Positions 1 to 10,053 of a stretch of DNA of 33,320 bases are shown in pieces. The stretch's first letter is position 1; every line of letters begins with the position of its first letter. Below the pieces are notes generated by a model. It saw only the letters and a list, made by a program, of their open reading frames with translations, was not told the origin of the DNA and did not search any database. The position numbers and the translations under genes were made by a program. Source of the stretch: Prochlorococcus sp. AG-409-I11. Lineage in GTDB: Bacteria; Cyanobacteriota; Cyanobacteriia; PCC-6307; Cyanobiaceae. The stretch lies in contig QCJX01000012.1 of NCBI GenBank assembly GCA_003215725.1, positions 1 through 33,320 of the forward strand, given 5' to 3'.

Positions 1-542
1 CAGAGTGTACCGAACAAATTGATCGATTTGGGTTAATTTTTAATGCAGCAGAATTACAAAGAAGAGAGCCTCAGAATTCGATTTTTGCAAGTACAGATCT
101 TGGCAATATGCTTCAGACTTTATATCCCAGTTGGGGAAAACATCTTGAAAGGCGTGGACTTAAGCTTGATCTTGATATAACCCCAGATCTTCCGAAGGTT
201 CTTAGTGATCCAGAGAAATTGGAATTGATGTTAGGCGGTTTGATAGATCGCAATATGCGGGGTTTACAACCTGGAGGAAGTTTGAGGTTGGAACTTCGTC
301 CAGCAGGTCAGCGTCTAAAGCTACAAATTCTTAGAAAGTCTCCTAATTTGAAAAATCAAGATTCCTCAGCTTTCGAATCCAATTCAAATCTTGGAACTGT
401 CTTGAGTTGGAACCCAAGGACTGGAAGCTTACAGCTCAGTCAAGCTGCTACGCAACGGTTGTTGGCTAGTTTGGGAGGTAAGCTTACGCAACGTAGAGAC
501 AGTGGTTTAACTGTTTTTTTTCCTATTGCAGAGACAAAATAA
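1..542 (+). CDS. Sensor histidine kinase, C-terminal part (5' end outside window)
   Basis: The reading frame is open from base 3 through to the TAA at 540-542, so this is the 3' end of a gene that begins before the window; the first internal ATG at 108 is not a likely start. The visible part resembles a histidine-kinase ATPase (HATPase_c) domain: a stretch reading LSDPEKLELMLGGLIDRNM sits where the N-box should be, and LLASLGGKLTQRRDSGLTVF matches the last ATP-lid/beta-strand segment. The N-box lacks the usual Asn-x-x-x-Asn pattern (GGLIDRNM instead), and no clear DxGxG G1 box is visible, so ATP binding may be weak or lost. It lies 119 bp upstream of psaD on the same strand. The family call is moderate; the signal sensed cannot be read from this fragment. 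Confidence 0.6.
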   Translation, partial: ECTEQIDRFGLIFNAAELQRREPQNSIFASTDLGNMLQTLYPSWGKHLERRGLKLDLDITPDLPKVLSDPEKLELMLGGLIDRNMRGLQPGGSLRLELRPAGQRLKLQILRKSPNLKNQDSSAFESNSNLGTVLSWNPRTGSLQLSQAATQRLLASLGGKLTQRRDSGLTVFFPIAETK

Positions 543-661
543 GGTTCGTTTTTAGATAACTCATTGTTGAGGGGTGTGAAGGTTGTCCATGTTTAGTGCC
601 ATAAGGGATAAAAGCTGGTGCTACTTTCAACTTGTAAAGGAAGGCTGATTTTCAAAAATCC

Positions 662-1087
662 ATGACAGAAACGTTGAAAGGCAATCTCCCCCAAAGCATT
701 GCTAGCACCGGAGGTCTTTTGAACTCCGCTGAAACAGAGGAGAAATACGCTATTACTTGGTCAAGTTCCAAGGCTCAGGCTTTTGAACTGCCTACTGGCG
801 GGGCTGCGATGATGAATGAGGGTGACAACCTCATGTATTTCGCAAGAAAGGAGCAATGCCTTGCTTTAGGAACTCAGCTAAGAACCTTTAAGCCAAGGAT
901 TGAAGACTACAAGATCTATCGGATATTCCCAGGAGGCGACACGGAATTCCTTCATCCAAAAGATGGTGTTTTCCCTGAAAAGGTTAACGAAGGACGACCT
1001 ATTGTTAATCACAATCCACGTCGTATCGGCCAAAACGCAAATCCAGCTAGTATCAAATTTACGGGCACTCAGACTTACGATTCCTGA
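662..1087 (+). CDS. psaD: Photosystem I reaction centre subunit II (PsaD)
   Basis: PsaD is the stromal (cytoplasmic-side) subunit of photosystem I that docks ferredoxin and stabilises PsaC. The 141-residue product matches the family over its length, including the core around [19 protein letters not shown], the [17 protein letters not shown] stretch and the basic region near [13 protein letters not shown]. It has no signal peptide or membrane segment, as expected for a peripheral subunit. The start is the ATG at 662. It probably has its own promoter in the 119-bp upstream gap, since PSI subunits are strongly expressed, but no convincing promoter boxes could be assigned. Other open frames across its 3' half are shadows. 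Confidence 0.97.
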   Translation: MTETLKGNLPQSIASTGGLLNSAETEEKYAITWSSSKAQAFELPTGGAAMMNEGDNLMYFARKEQCLALGTQLRTFKPRIEDYKIYRIFPGGDTEFLHPKDGVFPEKVNEGRPIVNHNPRRIGQNANPASIKFTGTQTYDS

Positions 1088-1150
1088 AAAACCTTTTAAA
1101 TCTCTTCTTGCTACATTTGAAACTACGTATCGGGCTGCGATGAATAAATC

Positions 1151-2668
1151 ATGCACAGTCCCGATCTTGACTCGTTTTTAGATGCGGCTGCCGCTGGCGC
1201 CAACTTTGTGCCATTAGCACAAAGTTGGCCAGCAGATTTAGAGACACCTCTAACAACTTGGTTAAAAGTCGGCCATAATCAGCCACCAGGTGTATTGCTT
1301 GAATCTGTAGAAGGTGGAGAAACACTTGGTAGGTGGAGTGTTGTAGCTACTAAACCGTTATGGACAGCAAAGGCTAGAGGAAATAATTTGGTTCGTACCT
1401 GGAGAGATGGGAAAGTTGAAGAGGTAAATGGGAATCCATTTCAAGAATTGAAAAAGTGGTTGTCTGTATATAAATCTATAAATCTTTCTGATTTGCCTTC
1501 TTTAGGACAGCTTTATGGGGTTTGGAGTTATGAATTGATTAAGTGGATCGAACCAAAAGTTCCTGTTCATGTTGAAGATGAATCAGAACCACCTGATGGA
1601 ATATGGATGTTTATGGATAACATTCTTATTTTTGATCAAGTAAAACGTTTGATTACGGCGGTTGTTTATGGAGACTTAACCACTCAAGAATCTGCTGAGC
1701 AAGTTTTTAATTGTGGATTGGAGCGAATAGAAGAACTTAGACGTTGTATGACGCAATCTCTTGAGTCAAACACACTTTTGGATTGGCATCCTAAGAACGA
1801 ACAATTAAATAAAATTAAAAGTAATTTTGGAAAATCAAAATTTGAAAAAGCTGTAGAAAAAGCTAAAGAACATATTGCAAACGGAGATGTTTTTCAACTT
1901 GTACTTAGTCAAAAGCTTGAGACTGATGTCTCTCATCAGCCTTTTGATTTATATCGAAGTCTAAGGATGATTAACCCTTCTCCCTTTATGGCTTTCTTTG
2001 ATTTTGGTGATTGGAAGCTAATAGGATCCAGTCCAGAGGTTATGGTCAAAGCTGAGCCATTTCAAGGAGGTATTCGTGCAAGTCTGAGACCTATTGCTGG
2101 AACAAGGCCTAGAGGGAAAACATCTAAAGAAGATATGGCATTAGAAAATGACCTTCTTACAGACCCAAAAGAAAGAGCTGAACATGTCATGCTTGTTGAT
2201 TTAGGGCGTAATGATTTAGGTCGTGTTTGTAAGCCAGGAACAGTTATGGTTAAAGAACTAATGGTTATTGAAAAGTATTCACATGTGATGCATATAGTCA
2301 GTGAGGTGGAAGGACTACTTTCTAAGAAAACAGATGTATTGGATTTGTTAATGGCTTCTTTTCCTGCAGGAACAGTTAGTGGTGCTCCTAAAATCCGTGC
2401 AATGCAAATTATTAATGACCTAGAGAATACATCTAGAGGACCATATTCAGGAGTTTATGGTTCTTTGGATTTAAATGGTGCTTTAAATACTGCGATTACG
2501 ATTCGAACTATGGTTGTTTCTGCCAAGCCAAAGGGAAGATGGAATGTCCAAGTTCAAGCTGGTGCAGGAATTGTTGCAGATTCCATTCCTGCCGCTGAAT
2601 ATCAAGAGACTCTTAATAAAGCCAGAGGATTGCTCAAAGCAATTGCTTGCTTGGAAGAAGAAAAGTGA
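1151..2668 (+). CDS. trpE: Anthranilate synthase component I
   Basis: Converts chorismate plus glutamine-derived ammonia to anthranilate, the first committed step of tryptophan synthesis. The product is 505 residues, normal for the family. An N-terminal LLES element (about residues 49-52) is the known tryptophan feedback-binding motif, so allosteric inhibition is probably intact. The chorismate-binding domain shows GTRPRGKT, FPAGTVSGAPKIRAM, GPYSGVYG and AGAGIVADSIPAAEY motifs. Anthranilate and para-aminobenzoate synthases are related; LLES and the full length favour TrpE. The stop TGA at 2666-2668 shares its last base with the ATG of the next gene, so trpE, gshA and ppc are probably cotranscribed. 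No trpG or leader-peptide attenuator is visible here. Confidence 0.95.
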   Translation: MHSPDLDSFLDAAAAGANFVPLAQSWPADLETPLTTWLKVGHNQPPGVLLESVEGGETLGRWSVVATKPLWTAKARGNNLVRTWRDGKVEEVNGNPFQELKKWLSVYKSINLSDLPSLGQLYGVWSYELIKWIEPKVPVHVEDESEPPDGIWMFMDNILIFDQVKRLITAVVYGDLTTQESAEQVFNCGLERIEELRRCMTQSLESNTLLDWHPKNEQLNKIKSNFGKSKFEKAVEKAKEHIANGDVFQLVLSQKLETDVSHQPFDLYRSLRMINPSPFMAFFDFGDWKLIGSSPEVMVKAEPFQGGIRASLRPIAGTRPRGKTSKEDMALENDLLTDPKERAEHVMLVDLGRNDLGRVCKPGTVMVKELMVIEKYSHVMHIVSEVEGLLSKKTDVLDLLMASFPAGTVSGAPKIRAMQIINDLENTSRGPYSGVYGSLDLNGALNTAITIRTMVVSAKPKGRWNVQVQAGAGIVADSIPAAEYQETLNKARGLLKAIACLEEEK

Positions 2669-3810
2669 TGAGTAACAACTTGCTACTTAAAGGTTTTGAG
2701 GTGGAACTTTTTACTGGATTAATTAATGGACAACATGTTGGCGTAGCTTCAGAAGTAGTTAAAGATTTGAAGGAGTTTGTAAAGGAACCTGATCAAAGAA
2801 ACTTGGAATATATAACAGCACCCGAGTCACAATATTCCATGTTGAAAGAAGCACTTTTAGCGCCTAGAAGAAGATTGAGAAAATGGTTGGAACCACAAAA
2901 CTTAACGATTTTTCCATTTAGTACTTTAAGTCTTGGAGATAGCAATAAATTTGAAAGATCAGACCCTATGAATCCATATCACGAATTCATAGAAGTTACA
3001 TATGGTACGAAAGTTGTCACAACTAGTGTTCATGTAAATTTGGGAATAAAAGATTTACCTTTTTTATTTTCTGCCTTGCGCTTAGTTAGATGTGAAGCAG
3101 CTTTGTTACTTGCTTTAAGTGCCAGTTCTCCTTTTCTTGATGGTAAACCTACTGGTGCACATTCTCAGAGATGGATTCAGTTTCCTCTAACTCCTAAAAA
3201 TGTACCTATTTTTTTAAATCATGAACATTATGTTCATTGGGTTGAGGATCAACTCTCTAAGTCAATTATGCAAAATGAACGTCACCTTTGGACTTCTGTT
3301 CGACCTAATGGATCAAATCGACCTTATGAATTAAACCGACTTGAACTACGAATTTTTGATTTAATTGAAGATGTCGATTTACTTTTAGCATTAACTGCTT
3401 TATTGGAATTAAGAGTTTTAAGCCTTGGAAATAATCCTGAGAAGTTTGATCCATTATTGGTTAGTAAGTTTAATTCAGATCAACTTGCAAGTCTCTGCGA
3501 TCAGAATGATGCTGAATCTGCAAGAAATAGTCTTGATGCAACATTGCTTCACTGGAGAGACGGAAAAACAATTTGTTGTCGAGACTGGATAGAACAATTA
3601 CTTGAAGATGTAAAACCTTTAGCGAGTGAGTTGAAAATGCTTCATATGCTTGAACCGATTTTTTCAGTGCTTGAAAATGGTAATCAGTCTATGAAATGGC
3701 TTGGTGCCTACTCTCAAGGTCAATCTATGGATGATTTACTTAAAGAAAGTATTGTTCAAATGCAAGAAAAAGAAACTATTACTAATCCTCGTGAAGTCAT
3801 GTTGGGATGA
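2668..3810 (+). CDS. gshA: Glutamate-cysteine ligase, cyanobacterial type
   Basis: Joins glutamate and cysteine to give gamma-glutamylcysteine, the first step of glutathione synthesis. The 380-residue product begins [17 protein letters not shown] and carries the conserved blocks [38 protein letters not shown] and [17 protein letters not shown] typical of the cyanobacterial family. A longer in-frame start at 2647 exists, but it overlaps trpE by 22 bp; the ATG at 2668 overlaps the trpE stop by one base and fits the family start. Its own TGA (3808-3810) overlaps the ATG of ppc as ATGA. The overlaps suggest translational coupling. Confidence 0.93.
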   Translation: MSNNLLLKGFEVELFTGLINGQHVGVASEVVKDLKEFVKEPDQRNLEYITAPESQYSMLKEALLAPRRRLRKWLEPQNLTIFPFSTLSLGDSNKFERSDPMNPYHEFIEVTYGTKVVTTSVHVNLGIKDLPFLFSALRLVRCEAALLLALSASSPFLDGKPTGAHSQRWIQFPLTPKNVPIFLNHEHYVHWVEDQLSKSIMQNERHLWTSVRPNGSNRPYELNRLELRIFDLIEDVDLLLALTALLELRVLSLGNNPEKFDPLLVSKFNSDQLASLCDQNDAESARNSLDATLLHWRDGKTICCRDWIEQLLEDVKPLASELKMLHMLEPIFSVLENGNQSMKWLGAYSQGQSMDDLLKESIVQMQEKETITNPREVMLG

Positions 3811-6800
3811 AGATGAAGCATCCTGATCCTTTAAAAAAGATTATGCAAAAAGAATCTGCATCGGTAATAACTTCTCAATCAGGTTTGGGGAATCAAGATG
3901 CAGGAAGATTATTGCAACAACGTCTTGAGTTAGTTGAAGATTTATGGAAAACAGTACTGAAAAGTGAATGCCCTCCGCAGCAAACTGATCGCCTTCTTCG
4001 ATTGAAGCAGTTAAGTGATCCTATTTCACAAGAAGAAGATAACCAGCAAACGAGTCTTGAAATTGTTGATTTAATTGGCAGGATGGATCTTGTAGAAGCA
4101 ATTTCTGCTGCACGGGCTTTTTCACTTTACTTTCAACTAGTTAATATTCTTGAGCAAAGGATTGAAGAAGATAGTTATTTAGAAAGTATTTCAAATACTC
4201 AAGATCAGAATCTTCAAAAAGCTTTAGACCCTTTTGCACCGCCGTTGGCTAGTCAAACAGCTCCTGCAACTTTTAGAGAGCTCTTTGAACGACTAAGACA
4301 TTTAAATGTTCCACCTGCTCAACTAGAAGCATTGCTTCGTGAAATGGATATTCGCTTAGTTTTTACTGCTCATCCAACTGAAATTGTGAGACATACGGTG
4401 AGACATAAACAACGCAAGGTTGCCAGCCTTTTACAGCAACTTCAATCAGATACATCTGTTTCTACTTCAGAGAAAGAAAGCTTGAGACTGCAATTGGAAG
4501 AAGAGATAAGACTATGGTGGAGAACTGATGAACTTCATCAATTTAAACCTACTGTTTTAGATGAAGTTGATTACGCTTTACATTACTTTCAACAGGTTCT
4601 ATTTGATGCAATGCCTCAATTGCGTCGACGTATTAATACTGCTTTGGCAAGCAGTTATCCGGATGTTCAAATTCCACAAGAGGCTTTTTGTACATTTGGA
4701 TCTTGGGTTGGATCTGATAGAGATGGGAATCCATCTGTAACTTCTGAGATTACCTGGAAAACAGCTTGTTATCAACGTCAATTGATGTTGGACCGATACA
4801 TAAGTTCTGTTCAGAACCTAAGAGATCAATTAAGTATTTCAATGCAGTGGAGTCAAGTTAGTGCTCCACTTTTAGAGTCTTTAGAAATGGATAGGGTTCG
4901 CTTCCCTGAGGTGTATGAAGAAAGAGCAGCTCGTTATCGTTTAGAACCTTATCGTTTGAAATTAAGTTATACATTAGAACGTCTTAGATTAACCCAAAAA
5001 AGAAATCAGCAACTGTCTGAGGCAGGTTGGAAAACACCAGCTGATAGTGTGAACCCATTAATTAATAATAGTTATGAGGCTCTTCATTATGCTTCAGTAG
5101 AAGAATTTCGAAGTGATCTAGAACTTATAAAGAATAGTTTAGTTAGTACAGAACTATCTTGTGAACAATTAGACACTTTATTGACCCAGGTTCATATCTT
5201 TGGATTTTCTTTAGCCAGCCTTGATATTCGTCAAGAAAGCACTCGTCATAGTGATGCTATTCACGAGTTAACTGATTATCTAAATCTACCCAAGACTTAT
5301 AACCAAATGGATGAGGAAGAAAGAGTGCTTTGGTTGATTGAAGAATTACAAACTCGCCGTCCTCTAGTTCCTTCATCTATTGATTGGTCAGAAAGTGCAA
5401 TAGAAACATTTGCAGTATTGAGAATGCTTAGTCGACTGCAAGATGAGTTTGGTAGTCGTATTTGTAGAACATATGTCATTTCTATGAGTCATACAGCTTC
5501 TGACCTTCTTGAAGTATTACTTCTTGCAAAAGAAGCGGGTTTGGTTGATCCATCTACTGGAAGGGCTGAGCTGTTAGTTGTTCCTTTGTTTGAAACAGTT
5601 GAGGATTTGCAACGTGCTCCTAAAGTTATGGAGGAGCTACTTCAATTAGAGGTTTATCGCAAACTTTTACCTAGAGTCGGAGATAAGGCTCAACCACTGC
5701 AGGAGTTGATGCTTGGTTACTCTGATAGCAATAAAGATTCAGGATTTCTTTCCAGTAATTGGGAGATTCATCAGGCTCAAATTGCACTTCAGGATTTAGC
5801 TGGTAGCCAAGGTGTTGCTCTACGTTTGTTTCATGGTCGTGGTGGTTCAGTTGGTAGGGGTGGTGGGCCTGCTTATCAAGCAATTCTTGCTCAGCCAAGT
5901 GGAACACTTCAAGGAAGAATAAAAATCACTGAACAAGGTGAAGTTCTTGCTTCTAAATATAGTCTTCCTGAGTTGGCTTTATACAACCTTGAAACTGTCA
6001 CCACTGCTGTTCTTCAGAATAGTTTGATAACGAGTCAGTTAGATGCAACATTGAGTTGGAACACACTTATGAGCAGGATTGCGGATCGTTCAAGAAAGCA
6101 TTATCGAGCTCTGGTGCATGATAATCCTGACCTAGTTGCCTTTTTCCAGGAAGTAACTCCTATTGAGGAGATCAGTAAGTTACAAATTTCTAGTAGACCG
6201 GCTCGTCGTAAAAGTGGTGCAAAAGATTTGGGAAGTCTTCGAGCAATCCCATGGGTTTTTGGGTGGACTCAGAGTCGGTTTCTTTTACCTAGTTGGTTTG
6301 GAGTCGGTACTGCTTTGTCTGCAGAGCTGGAATCAGATTCTGATCAGCTTGAGTTGTTGCAAAGACTTCATCAGCGTTGGCCTTTTTTCCGCATGTTGAT
6401 CTCTAAAGTGGAAATGACTCTTTCGAAGGTTGATTTAGAAGTTGCTCATCACTACATGAGCAGTCTTGGTCGCCCTGAGAATAGAGATGCTTTTAATCGA
6501 ATTTTTAAAATCATTTCTGATGAATATAACTTGACTAAAGAACTAGTTTTAAAGATTACTGGTAAAAGGAAGTTACTTAGTGCGGACCCTGCATTACAAC
6601 TTTCAGTTGACTTACGGAATCGCACAATAGTTCCTCTTGGCTTTTTACAGGTAGCTTTATTGAGAAGATTGCGTGATCAAAACCGTCAACCGCCAATGAG
6701 CGAATCACTTGCAACTGATAGGGATACTGGACGGACTTATAGCCGTAGTGAGTTGTTACGTGGAGCTCTATTAACGATTAATGGTATTGCTGCTGGCATG

Positions 6801-6815
6801 AGGAATACAGGTTGA
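3807..6815 (+). CDS. ppc: Phosphoenolpyruvate carboxylase
   Basis: Carboxylates PEP with bicarbonate to oxaloacetate, the anaplerotic carbon entry into the incomplete TCA pathway and amino-acid synthesis of cyanobacteria. The 1002-residue length is normal. Visible active-site blocks are [11 protein letters not shown] (catalytic His about residue 189), [15 protein letters not shown] (about 298), [13 protein letters not shown] (about 635), [16 protein letters not shown] (about 676) and the C-terminal GMRNTG end. The more common GGDRDGNP is GSDRDGNP here, a mild substitution. The start ATG overlaps the gshA stop; a second ATG two codons downstream is also possible. Confidence 0.97.
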   Translation: MKMKHPDPLKKIMQKESASVITSQSGLGNQDAGRLLQQRLELVEDLWKTVLKSECPPQQTDRLLRLKQLSDPISQEEDNQQTSLEIVDLIGRMDLVEAISAARAFSLYFQLVNILEQRIEEDSYLESISNTQDQNLQKALDPFAPPLASQTAPATFRELFERLRHLNVPPAQLEALLREMDIRLVFTAHPTEIVRHTVRHKQRKVASLLQQLQSDTSVSTSEKESLRLQLEEEIRLWWRTDELHQFKPTVLDEVDYALHYFQQVLFDAMPQLRRRINTALASSYPDVQIPQEAFCTFGSWVGSDRDGNPSVTSEITWKTACYQRQLMLDRYISSVQNLRDQLSISMQWSQVSAPLLESLEMDRVRFPEVYEERAARYRLEPYRLKLSYTLERLRLTQKRNQQLSEAGWKTPADSVNPLINNSYEALHYASVEEFRSDLELIKNSLVSTELSCEQLDTLLTQVHIFGFSLASLDIRQESTRHSDAIHELTDYLNLPKTYNQMDEEERVLWLIEELQTRRPLVPSSIDWSESAIETFAVLRMLSRLQDEFGSRICRTYVISMSHTASDLLEVLLLAKEAGLVDPSTGRAELLVVPLFETVEDLQRAPKVMEELLQLEVYRKLLPRVGDKAQPLQELMLGYSDSNKDSGFLSSNWEIHQAQIALQDLAGSQGVALRLFHGRGGSVGRGGGPAYQAILAQPSGTLQGRIKITEQGEVLASKYSLPELALYNLETVTTAVLQNSLITSQLDATLSWNTLMSRIADRSRKHYRALVHDNPDLVAFFQEVTPIEEISKLQISSRPARRKSGAKDLGSLRAIPWVFGWTQSRFLLPSWFGVGTALSAELESDSDQLELLQRLHQRWPFFRMLISKVEMTLSKVDLEVAHHYMSSLGRPENRDAFNRIFKIISDEYNLTKELVLKITGKRKLLSADPALQLSVDLRNRTIVPLGFLQVALLRRLRDQNRQPPMSESLATDRDTGRTYSRSELLRGALLTINGIAAGMRNTG

Positions 6816-6818
6816 ATT

Positions 6819-7274
6819 TTGTTGGGCCTTCGTTCACCTTTTAAGCCACCTGAACTTCCTGAAGGATTTGTTGTGGAACTAGAGAAGCTGCCTTCTGCTC
6901 AGGAACTCAATAGATTGTTGTCACGGTGCAATGTTGAAACACATCCTCCACAAAGACTGGAACTGGCTTTGAAAAAAAGTATTTTTTGTTTAAGTATTAT
7001 TGATGATTCCACTGGGAAACTTTCAGGCTTTGTAAGGGTTACTAGTGATAAAGGTTTGAATGCAAATTTATGGAATCTGGCCGCTGAACCTGGGAGGAAT
7101 CAAGATACTTTGATAGCAGTTCTGATATATCGCGCACTATCGAAAATTAGAAAAGATATGTCTGGATGCAGTATTTCGGTTGCCGCTCCTCCAATTGCCA
7201 TTGAAGCCCTGCAGGACCAAGGATTTGTAATTGATCCAGGAGGCATTAGAGCCATGGGTTTTAGGCTGAGATAA
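6819..7274 (+). CDS. GNAT-family N-acetyltransferase-like protein
   Basis: The 151-residue product resembles a small GCN5-related acetyltransferase: the core reads IDDSTGKLSGFVRVTSD (beta 2-3), then NLAAEPGRNQDTLIAVLIYRA as a degenerate acetyl-CoA loop and helix, and AIEALQDQGFVIDP near the end, like the conserved C-terminal 'Y..lGF' segment. The usual Q/RxxGxG/A motif is replaced by EPGRNQDT, so CoA binding is uncertain. There is no in-frame ATG or GTG near the 5' end; the likely start is TTG at 6819, three bases after the ppc stop, which suggests translation coupled to ppc. Substrate unknown. Confidence 0.6.
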   Translation: MLGLRSPFKPPELPEGFVVELEKLPSAQELNRLLSRCNVETHPPQRLELALKKSIFCLSIIDDSTGKLSGFVRVTSDKGLNANLWNLAAEPGRNQDTLIAVLIYRALSKIRKDMSGCSISVAAPPIAIEALQDQGFVIDPGGIRAMGFRLR

Positions 7275-7292
7275 TTCTCAATTTTTCTTGAA

Positions 7293-7366
7293 CGAGCATG
7301 GAGGGACTCGAACCCCCGACTCTCAGAACCGGAATCTGATGCTCTATCCAACTGAGCTACATGCCC
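7293..7366 (-). tRNA. tRNA-Arg (anticodon CCG)
   Basis: Reading the minus strand, a full cloverleaf can be drawn: acceptor GGGCATG paired with CATGCTC (one G-T wobble), D arm GCTC..GAGC, anticodon stem TCAGA/TCTGA with loop TTCCGGT (anticodon CCG, reading CGG arginine codons), and T arm GGGGG-TTCGAGT-CCCTC. The discriminator is G and the CCA end is not encoded. It faces away from recF, so the 90 bp between them must hold two divergent promoters. Confidence 0.96.
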
Positions 7367-7456
7367 ATAAATGGGTTTGGTTTGATACCAAAAGCTGAGA
7401 CCCCCTCTTTAGTTGCCTCAATACAGTTACCTTAGCTAAGAGATGCTTCTGAAAAG

Positions 7457-8575
7457 ATTCACCTTCATCAGTTAGAGCTTTATTCATTCCGAAACTACAA
7501 GCAGCTACAGCTTGATTTTGTAGAAAAACGCTTGTTAGTTGTTGGCTCGAATGGAGTTGGTAAATCAAATTTGCTTGAAGGTGTGGAGTTATTGGGGAGT
7601 CTCCGTTCGCACCGCTCAAGTAGTGATCAGGATCTTATTCATTGGAACAAAGATAGGGCTTTGCTTCGAGCCACTGCTAATAACCAAGAAAAGCTTGAAT
7701 TGGAATTAAGGCGGAAAGGAGGGAGGAGAGCTTCTAGAAATGAAAAGTCTTTAGTACGACATATGGATTTAATAGGTCCTTTAAGGTGTGTTGGATTTAG
7801 TGCGCTTGATCTTGAATTAGTTCGAGGAGAGCCAGGTTTGAGACGCCATTGGTTAGATAGAGTGGTACTACAGTTAGAGCCAATTTATGCAGACTTAATA
7901 AGTAGATTTAACAAATTACTAAGGCAAAGAAATCAAATTTGGCGTAATTGGAAAGATTCAGATTCGTTTGAGAAAAATACACTCTTAGATGCTTTTGATA
8001 TCCAAATGGCTTTAGTTAGCACGAGGATTCATCGTAGAAGAAGCCGAGCTCTGAGGCACTTGCAACCTTTGGCATCTATTTGGCAAGAAAGACTTAGTAA
8101 GGGGAAAGAAAAGCTAAAAATTGAATATATACCTGGGAGCTCTTTGGAAGGGAAGGAGGAAGAAGAATCTTGGAGATTATCTATTCAAGAGCAATTATTA
8201 TCTCAAAGAGTGAATGAAGAAAGATCAGGCAGCTGTAGAATAGGTCCTCACAGAGATGAGATCGCTTTTTTACTTAATGGAGTAACCGCCCGTCGTTTTG
8301 GATCAGCAGGTCAACAGCGAACAGTTGTTTTAGCGTTGAAATTAGCCGAATTGGAGCTTGTGCAACAACTTTTTGGAGAGCCTCCGATTTTGCTTTTGGA
8401 TGATGTATTGGCAGAACTTGATCCATCTCGACAGCTTTTATTGCTTGATGCAGTAGGAGAGAAACATCAGTGCTTAATAAGTGCAACCCATTTAGATGTT
8501 TTTGAGGGTGAATGGCAAAAAAACTCTCAAGTGTTTGAAGTTCATAAATCCAATGAGTCTGATGACGTCAGCTAA
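7457..8575 (+). CDS. recF: DNA replication and repair protein RecF (start codon uncertain)
   Basis: RecF is an SMC/ABC-like ATPase that, with RecO and RecR, loads RecA at single-strand gaps. Visible are Walker [13 protein letters not shown], the signature region [20 protein letters not shown] and Walker [17 protein letters not shown]. The conserved N-terminus ([17 protein letters not shown]) is encoded in frame from 7457, but no ATG, GTG or TTG lies between the upstream stop (TAG 7433-7435) and TTG 7532, which would cut into the Walker A strand. I therefore place the start at ATT 7457 (372 aa, normal RecF length). An alternative is ATG 7443 plus a one-base shift at the AAAA run 7452-7455. The family is certain; the start is not. 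Confidence 0.9.
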   Translation: MHLHQLELYSFRNYKQLQLDFVEKRLLVVGSNGVGKSNLLEGVELLGSLRSHRSSSDQDLIHWNKDRALLRATANNQEKLELELRRKGGRRASRNEKSLVRHMDLIGPLRCVGFSALDLELVRGEPGLRRHWLDRVVLQLEPIYADLISRFNKLLRQRNQIWRNWKDSDSFEKNTLLDAFDIQMALVSTRIHRRRSRALRHLQPLASIWQERLSKGKEKLKIEYIPGSSLEGKEEEESWRLSIQEQLLSQRVNEERSGSCRIGPHRDEIAFLLNGVTARRFGSAGQQRTVVLALKLAELELVQQLFGEPPILLLDDVLAELDPSRQLLLLDAVGEKHQCLISATHLDVFEGEWQKNSQVFEVHKSNESDDVS

Positions 8576-8602
8576 AGTAAGAGACTATTTTTTTCTCTTT
8601 TG

Positions 8603-9094
8603 ATGGAGCAAAGTGTGTCTTGCTTACATCCGAACCCTGGATGGATGGTAAAAGATGGCCCAAAAGTTGTTGGGCCACAAAGTACAAGTCCCTCAGATAT
8701 GGTCGGGAAACATTGCATTCTTGAGCTGTATGAATGTGATTGTGTGAAGTTAAATGATGAGGCTTTTCTTCGAACTTCTCTTAATAACGCTGCGAAGTTC
8801 GCTGGAGCAACAGTAATCAACTTGACAACCCATAAATTTGAGCCACAAGGAGTAACTGGGCTGGCACTTTTAGCTGAATCACATATTTCTATTCATACAT
8901 GGCCAGAGAGTGGGTATGCAGCTGTAGATGTCTTTACTTGCGGCAATCACACAATGCCTGAAAGGGCATGTGATTTTTTATATAAAGAGTTATGTGCTAA
9001 AAGGCATGCTATTAAAAGCTTTTTACGAGAAACACCTTCTTCTCTAAAGAATTCTTTACGTAATCCAATATCAGTTATACAAACTAAATATTGA
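8603..9094 (+). CDS. speD: S-adenosylmethionine decarboxylase proenzyme
   Basis: Decarboxylates S-adenosylmethionine to supply the aminopropyl donor for spermidine. It is the short bacterial class that self-cleaves to make a pyruvoyl cofactor. The cleavage site [11 protein letters not shown] is present: the new N-terminal Ser is residue 93, with His98 and Cys113 at the same spacing as the Ser63/His68/Cys83 set of the Thermotoga enzyme. There is a 30-residue N-terminal extension before the usual [14 protein letters not shown] start (Met at residue 33), so translation may instead begin there. A TTG lies just before the ATG. Between recF and this gene a weak hairpin (AAGAGA 8579-8584 with TCTCTT 8594-8599) precedes the start. 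Confidence 0.94.
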   Translation: MEQSVSCLHPNPGWMVKDGPKVVGPQSTSPSDMVGKHCILELYECDCVKLNDEAFLRTSLNNAAKFAGATVINLTTHKFEPQGVTGLALLAESHISIHTWPESGYAAVDVFTCGNHTMPERACDFLYKELCAKRHAIKSFLRETPSSLKNSLRNPISVIQTKY

Positions 9095-9137
9095 TTTTTT
9101 AATGAATTATTTAAATTGAATCTTGAATAGTTTTATT

Positions 9138-9977
9138 TCACAGGAGATCAATATTTCTATTGAGTTTTCCAGAGACATATCCTTCGTAGTCTATCTCGAC
9201 AGAGTCAAAACCAATAGATTGAAAATAATCAATTACATTCTTTTGAAAAGTTTGGTTTTTTAAGCTTTGAATTTGTTCACTGCCTACTTCGATCTTTGCT
9301 TTCACACCTTTACTGCGTACTCTGACTTCTCTAAAACCATGAGATCTTAGCCATTGCTCTGCTTTATCTACTTTGCGTAGTCGTTCTTCACTGATGACTT
9401 CGCCATAAGGAAACCTAGAAGCCAGACATGGTTGTGCAGGCTTATTCCACCAAGGCAATCCTATGAACTTTGAAATTTCACGCACAGTTATTTTATTGAT
9501 TTTTAGCTCCGCCAAAGGGGACCGAACACCAGCTTGTTTGGCTGCTTGAATTCCAGGCCGATAATCATCAAGATCATCGAAATTCACTCCATCAATAATT
9601 TGTTTGTTTTTATTCTTACAAGCTATTGCATAAAGATTTTTATGTAATTCACGCTTACAGGTAAAGCAGCGATCTTTTGGATTATTAACGTAGCTAGCTT
9701 CTTGGAGTTCGTTTGTAAAACATTCTTCATGACGAATACCAAGCCATAATGCTTGTTCTCTTGCTTCCTTTAATAGATGCGGTGATAGAGAAGGTGATAC
9801 ACCTGTAATAGCAAGTGCTTTAGATCCAAGTTGTTCTTGAGCTATTGCAGCTATTAATGAACTGTCTACTCCGCCTGAGTAGGCAACACAAACGCTTTTG
9901 AAATTTTTAATGCACTCTCTTAATAAGTTCAGTTGTTTGCTTTGAGAGTGGGACAATTGTTTAACTGGAGATAACAC
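9138..9977 (-). CDS. larE: LarE-type ATP-dependent sulfur transferase (PP-loop)
   Basis: A 279-residue PP-loop ATP pyrophosphatase: SGGVDSS at residues 34-40 binds ATP, followed by DGVNFDDLDDYRPG and RSPLAE blocks characteristic of LarE. In the lactate-racemase pathway LarE converts carboxylates of the nickel-pincer precursor to thiocarboxylates. Cys104 and Cys107 (RCFTCK) plus Cys184 (PCLASRFPYG) give the three-cysteine pattern of LarE proteins thought to hold a 4Fe-4S cluster, rather than the single sacrificial cysteine type. The start is GTG at 9977. No larA, larB or larC is in the window, so the true substrate is open. It is divergent from cobO and convergent with speD. Confidence 0.8.
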   Translation of the reverse strand: MLSPVKQLSHSQSKQLNLLRECIKNFKSVCVAYSGGVDSSLIAAIAQEQLGSKALAITGVSPSLSPHLLKEAREQALWLGIRHEECFTNELQEASYVNNPKDRCFTCKRELHKNLYAIACKNKNKQIIDGVNFDDLDDYRPGIQAAKQAGVRSPLAELKINKITVREISKFIGLPWWNKPAQPCLASRFPYGEVISEERLRKVDKAEQWLRSHGFREVRVRSKGVKAKIEVGSEQIQSLKNQTFQKNVIDYFQSIGFDSVEIDYEGYVSGKLNRNIDLL

Positions 9978-10053
9978 TACTTATTTAGCATTCCTTTCGA
10001 AGATTACCTTCCTTCTTAGATCTAGTTAAGCTCTAAATGAAATGAGATCCTAA

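Noticed and set aside
878-1181. Two open frames overlapping the 3' end of psaD, on opposite strands
   Set aside because: They lie within or across psaD, trpE start and the gap, have no recognisable domain, and the psaD frame is clearly the coding one.
5671-5907. Minus-strand open frame of 78 codons inside ppc
   Set aside because: It lies opposite the conserved catalytic region of ppc and has a composition expected of a shadow frame.
7100-7619. Minus-strand open frames around tRNA-Arg and the recF start
   Set aside because: One reads through the tRNA gene and the other opposes the RecF P-loop; neither resembles a known protein.
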